21,549 nt of DNA from Blastocladiella britannica (Eukaryota > Blastocladiomycota > Blastocladiomycetes > Blastocladiales > Blastocladiaceae): assembly GCA_025349905.2 (NCBI GenBank), contig MU624828.1, forward strand, positions 1-21,549. Direction: 5' to 3'. The position numbers and the translations under genes are program-made. The notes under the pieces are model-generated. The model did no database searches, was not told the origin of the DNA, and saw only the letters and a program-made list of their open reading frames with translations. Positions 17,590-21,549 of the stretch are shown here, piece after piece; position 1 is the stretch's first letter, and every line of letters starts with the position of its first letter.

Positions 17590-20500
17590 CTACTCGTTCT
17601 GGTCGGCATTTTGCATGGCCAGGGAGCGCTTCTTGCGGTACATGAAGGCGCCGCCGCCCACCAACCCGACCGCCGCGATGCCACCAATCACACCACCAGC
17701 CACGGCCCCGGCGGAATTCGACGTCTCGGCGGTGCCAGTGGGAGTGGCAGTCGGGGTGGTGGTTCCGGTCGCCACCGATGTGGTGCTGGACGCCACGGTC
17801 GGGCTGGGCGATACGGCAAAGTCTTGGCCGCCCGTGCAGGTGCATGACGCCACGTTGTTGGCCACGGTCGGGGTCCCGCACACGGTCCACGCCGACCCAC
17901 TCCAGCTGACGCACTTGGCCACCGACCCAGCGGGCACCGCGGCCACGTTGGTCAGGGCCAGCGAAATCGGAACTCCCGACAACGACAAGGGCGAGCCCGA
18001 GTTGGCAAGCGTGTTGGGGTCCACCGACAGCACATTCACCGTCACCACCTGCGACAGGAGCGACGACGAGGCCGTGCGGTACTGCAGCCATTGCACCACC
18101 TGCGAGTCGTAGCATCCGGCGGGCAAGTTGCCAATCGACACCAGCGTCGTGTTACCGGCGGAGCGAGCAGAGTCGCCCGAATCGCCGGCCGACACCACCA
18201 CGCGGCGGGCGCTGCCAAAGAACGTGTTTTGCGACGATGACACCGCCTGGGCCGCGCCCGAGATGGTGCATCCGTCGCCGCGAATCGAGCTCGACAGCAT
18301 CGAATACACGGTTGACCGGAGCGTCGCATCGGTGGTACCACTCTGGCGGGCAAGCAACCGTCCCGATCCATCGACCGAGCGGCGACGCAGCGTCACCACG
18401 CCGGCCCACAGACTGGCAAAGATCGAGTCCAAGACGCGAGCCACCGTGGCCACGATCGCCGGGTCCGCCGACTGCGCCACTCCACCCGAACTGGTCACGG
18501 CACCCTGGAACACCAGCGACATCAGCTGCAGCGTCGATGCCACCGACGACTGGAGCGACGCCGACGCCGAAGCGCCCTGCACCGTGGTGAAATCGACATT
18601 GGCCAGCGCGCATGCGGCCTGAGCCGCAAATGCCGCATTGATCCCCGACGACGCCGACCCGGCTTGCTGCGCACGGGCAGTGGCAATCGTCACCAGGTAC
18701 CCGTTGGCCTGCGACTGGTACTGCGCCACCTGCGCGGCCTCGGACGTCGACGGCGCCGCGGGCAGGTTGGCCGTCACCAGCAGCGACAGCAGAGAACTCA
18801 CTTGCTGCATGGCGCTATCGGGCGACGAGATAAGCAGATTCTGAATGTTGGTCAACAAAGTTGCGGCAAGAGTCAGCACATTGGCGACCGTCTGGCCCGA
18901 CGGCCGCGTGATGGTGACGGTCTGGCGCAGCGTCTTGGACACGCCCGTGTCGTCCGTCACCACAATGTACACCGACGTGGATCCAGCGGGGAGCATCACC
19001 GAGTTAAGAACAGCCGACGCCGATCCGTACGCGAGGACGGTATCGCGGGCGACATTGTTGCGGTCGGGCGCCGTGAAGCCAAACGTGTACGAGTACGGAG
19101 CGACCCCACCCGAAACACCAGCGGCTGACAACGTGAACGTGTCGCTGATGGCGGTACCGGCCACGGTCGGGGTGGTAATATCACCGGCATTGGTGGCCGC
19201 CGTGACCATGTTGGTGACAAATAAGTTGGTGATGGTGGGCATCGACGCCACCACGAACGAAAAGTCCGAGTAAGTGGTCGCGCCGCCGTACGTGATGGTG
19301 CAACGCAAGATGTAGGTGTTGACCGTGGTGCCAACCACGTAACTGGAGCTCGTCAAGTAAATGGCGCGCTTGTTGACCACCGTTGGGAGCGTGCCGCCGG
19401 TCGTGGGCGACAGCGGGGACCACGACCACATGTACGACGCCGACGACGACGAGAGGGCGCCCGAGGACGCGTCATACACGTCCGCGTACGCGGCAAACGG
19501 CTTGGACGGCGTGGCGTACACGGAAATGGTGCTGCCAATCAGGACCTTGGGGACGGGCACCGCCGAGCCCTCGAGGATCGTGTAGGCGGTGGTGTAGCGG
19601 TCGCCATTCATGTTGTCGTAGACAAGGACGCCGAGCGCAATCTGCTGGCCGCTGGGCACCGAGTTGGCCGGGAGCGTGAACGAGAGCGACGAGCCGGTCG
19701 CGAGCGCAGTGCAGCCTGTAAACGACGTCGAGCACTGGAGCCACGTCACCGAGTACGTCTTGGGTGTGTAAGCTGCATCGGGGTCCTTGACTTGTGCCGT
19801 CAGACCGAACGAGGCACTCGAGAGAACCTTCTGGTACGAGAACGGCAGCGTCGCCGCGAGGGCAGCGGCATTCACCTGCACGCCGGCCGTGGCGACCGCC
19901 GTCTGCCCATTGTACACGACAATCGCCGACAGCGTGTAGTATCCGTACCCCAGGTTCTTGAGCGGGAACAAAAACGACGACGAGGTCGTGGACTGGATCT
20001 GGTAGCTGTTGGTCGAGAGCGAAGACAGGGGGATGGTATTGCCGTACGAGTCGGAAAGGACCCAGCTGTACTGAACGGCCGCCTGCGCCAAGTTGATGGA
20101 CGCACACGAGGGGAACTGGACTGCCACCTGTGCCGAGATCAAGTCGCCGAGGCGTCCCGAGTAACTAGAGCGAGCCATGTACACGTTCGGTACCGCGTTG
20201 TTGGTCCGCTGGATGGTCCAGCTCGTCTGAGCCATGTACTGGGTGCTGTAGGTGGCGTAGCGCTCGTAGGCACGGACGGTGATGACTAACGGGCTTGCAG
20301 ACGTGATCCAGCTCGACTTGATTTGCACCGAAGGGTTGGTGAACAAGCCCGTGAACGTGGCGGCAAAGTCTGCTCCAATGGTGGCATCGTTGCCGGCGTA
20401 CACCAGCTGGTACGAGATCACCTTGCCCTTGGACTTGGACAGGTCGAGTTGAACCTTGGAGTTGTCGCAGCTGAGCACCTGGGTGGGGCCCGAGATGACG

Positions 20501-21549
20501 ATGGTGGGTGCAACAACTGGGGTAGCAGTTTGAGTCGGAATCACGACCGATTGGCCAGCAGTGTACGATGGAACGGTGTACGAGGCCGTCACCGTGGCGG
20601 TGGTACCGGCTGGAGTGGTGAAGGCTGACGTGGTCAAGGTGCCGAAGCGGCTGGACGACGAGTCGTGGTTGGACGACGCCGACGAACTCGAGGATGACGA
20701 ACTCGACGATGAGCTTGAGGATGACGAACTCGACGATGAGCTTGAGGACGAACTTGATGATGAGCTAGAGGACGACGACGAGCTAGATGACGAGCTCGAT
20801 GACGAAGAACTTGACGACAAGCTCGAGGACGAAGATGAGGTCTGCTGTCCACCGGCAGTCGAGGTGCTACAGTACGAGGCACACAAAATTGTAAATCAAT
20901 CAGTTTGTTTCGGACATTGGGAAAATGAAATGAAATAGCGAAATATATACCTAGTCGTGGTGGGTTGAGTCGAAGTACTCGTGCTCGAAGTCGTGCTCGT
21001 CGTGTCCGTGGTAGTACTGGAAGTCGTAGAACTCGAACTCGTCGTGTCCGTGGTAGTACTGGAAGTCGTAGAACTCGAACTCGTCGTGTCCGTGGTAGTA
21101 CTGGAAGTCGTGGAACTCGAACTAGTCGTGGCTACACTCGACGTGGTGGCTGCACTCGACGTCGTGGCCGAATCAGTTGTGGATGATGACGTAGTAGTGG
21201 CGCTTGAGGTGGTGCTAGAGTCGGTCACGCTTGAGGTCGTCGCCATACTTGAGGTGGTCGTCGAGTCGGTCGTCGTTGAGGCCGTGGAGCCCGAAGCGGT
21301 CATATCAGTCGTAGCCGCGGTCGAGGCGGCAGTGTCTGAGGCAGTCGTGTCTGTGGCGGTCGAGGCGGCAGTGTCCGAGGCAGTCGTGCCTGTGGCGGTC
21401 GAGGCGGCAGTGTCTGAGGCAGTAGTGCCTGTGGCGGTCGAGGCGGCAGTGTCTGAGGCAGTCGTGTCTGTGGCGGTCGAGGCGGCAGTGTCCGAGGCAG
21501 TCGTGTCTGTGGCGGTCGAGGCGGCAGTGTCCGAGGCAGTCGTGTCTGT
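17590..21549 (-). CDS. Large REJ/PKD-like surface protein with GPS-like motif, C-terminal part
   Basis: Two exons are visible (20951-21549, running off the window, and 17590-20866) with an 84-nt intron; 1,291 residues are seen and the N-terminus lies outside. In order: 13-residue and 14-residue Ser/Thr/Asp repeats; about 50 serines; then roughly 700 residues of beta-rich modules (APTIVISGPTQVLSCDNSKV, LPANSVPSGQQIALGVLVYD, TYILRCTITYGGATTY, GGVAPYSYTFGFTAPD) that resemble the REJ/PKD modules of polycystin-1. A helical segment follows (ANVLTLAATLLTNIQNLLIS), in the place of a GAIN domain, and a GPS-like motif (CVSW, W, C, CTC, DFAV). A Thr-rich stalk, one membrane helix (GAVAGGVIGGIAAVGLVGGGA) and the basic tail YRKKRSLAMQNADQNE end it. 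It is a type I surface protein. REJ assignment is by eye and less sure than the GPS-like motif, membrane helix and repeats. It converges on the KH gene, 82 bp away. Confidence 0.75.
17812..17913 (-). other. GPS-like cysteine motif lacking the HL-S/T cleavage site
   Basis: Coding segment for C-x2-W-x5-W-x2-C, then C-x-C and x4-DFAV. It keeps the four Cys, two Trp and terminal FAV of the GPS motif found in adhesion GPCRs and polycystin-1. The position of the cleavable His-Leu-Thr/Ser is occupied by Gly-Gly-Gln, so autoproteolysis by the known mechanism is not expected. Confidence 0.65.
20687..20843 (-). repeat. Poly-serine coding tract (about 50 Ser, mixed codons)
   Basis: About 50 consecutive serines in the large surface protein, encoded by mixed TCN and AGY codons with an imperfect short-period DNA repeat (gacgaactcgacgatgag on the plus strand). 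Mixed codons from both serine codon boxes mean the homopeptide is not a simple trinucleotide expansion. Confidence 0.85.
20985..21139 (-). repeat. 42-bp tandem repeat (14 residues, about 3 copies)
   Basis: Three near-identical 42-bp units start at 21014, 21056 and 21098, with decayed partial copies on both sides. Each encodes the 14-residue unit SSSSTTSSTTTDTT. The first two units are identical in DNA over most of their length, so the duplication is recent. All lie in the exon before the 84-nt intron. Confidence 0.85.
21313..21549 (-). repeat. 39-bp tandem repeat (13 residues, 5.5 copies, open at window end)
   Basis: Full 39-bp units start at 21335, 21374, 21413, 21452 and 21491, with a partial unit from 21530 to the window end and a degenerate one at 21313-21334. 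Each encodes DTAASTATDTTAS, a Thr/Ala/Ser stalk suited to O-glycosylation. Units differ at only a few bases (tctgag or tccgag; gtcgtg, gtagtg; gtctgt or gcctgt). The array continues beyond the window. Confidence 0.9.

Noticed and set aside
20561..20938. Plus-strand acidic protein (Asp/Glu/Leu repeats)
   Set aside because: Exact complement of the poly-serine tract; no promoter or folded part, and the minus strand continues in frame for over 1,000 residues.
20896..21303. ATG at 21303 as the start of the large surface protein
   Set aside because: The same frame stays open through the 39-bp repeats to the window edge, and no signal peptide follows this ATG, so the gene starts outside the window.
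21313..21549. CRISPR-like array from the regular repeats
   Set aside because: Units abut without spacers, are multiples of three in frame with a surface protein, and the context is eukaryotic.

Overview
The window looks like nuclear DNA of a GC-rich, intron-bearing fungus. Housekeeping proteins (seryl-tRNA synthetase, Grc3, Elp3) resemble fungal versions. Genes are tightly packed, introns are short (about 52-84 nt), and secreted proteins are rich in Ala, Ser, Thr and Pro. A REJ/GPS-like surface protein together with a single-pass SH3 protein would fit an early-diverging, possibly zoosporic lineage (Blastocladiomycota or Chytridiomycota). That placement is inference only. No transposon, CRISPR array, rRNA or tRNA gene was seen.

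Layout, left to right: (1) 281-976 +, a small secreted, probably GPI-anchored protein with seven PSYGG repeats behind a CCAAT x3/TATA promoter. (2) 1058-2708 -, cytosolic seryl-tRNA synthetase in five exons. (3) 2903-5074 +, Grc3/NOL9-type polynucleotide 5'-kinase, divergent from it. (4) 5216-6355 +, a Cys-containing secreted protein in three exons. (5) 6556-8954 -, a single-pass mucin-like membrane protein with a cytoplasmic C-terminal SH3 domain. (6) 9125-10333 +, an F-box protein. (7) 10416-12260 +, a disordered protein with recurring DID-x-L motifs. (8) about 12536-13047 -, a doubtful small multi-exon gene. (9) 13314-15379 -, Elp3, the Elongator catalytic subunit, in seven exons including a tiny first exon. 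(10) 15447-17507 +, a KHDC4/BLOM7-like KH-domain protein whose first intron is out of phase as given. (11) 17590 to beyond 21549 -, the C-terminal 1,291 residues of a very large surface protein: Ser/Thr tandem repeats, about 50 serines, beta-rich REJ/PKD-like modules, a GPS-like cysteine motif, one membrane helix and a short basic tail.

Two functional themes alternate. One is translation and RNA biology: SerRS, Grc3 in rRNA ITS2 processing, Elp3 in tRNA wobble uridine modification, and a KH splicing-type protein. SerRS/GRC3 and ELP3/KHDC4-like are divergent pairs with short shared promoters. The other theme is the cell surface: four secretory-pathway genes, two of them with strongly repetitive coding sequence. 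The most unusual observations are the GPS-like motif without the usual cleavage tripeptide, intron architecture with U-rich tracts after the donor and A-rich tracts before the acceptor, AAG/GAG acceptors in several introns, and a potential hairpin over an ELP3 splice donor.
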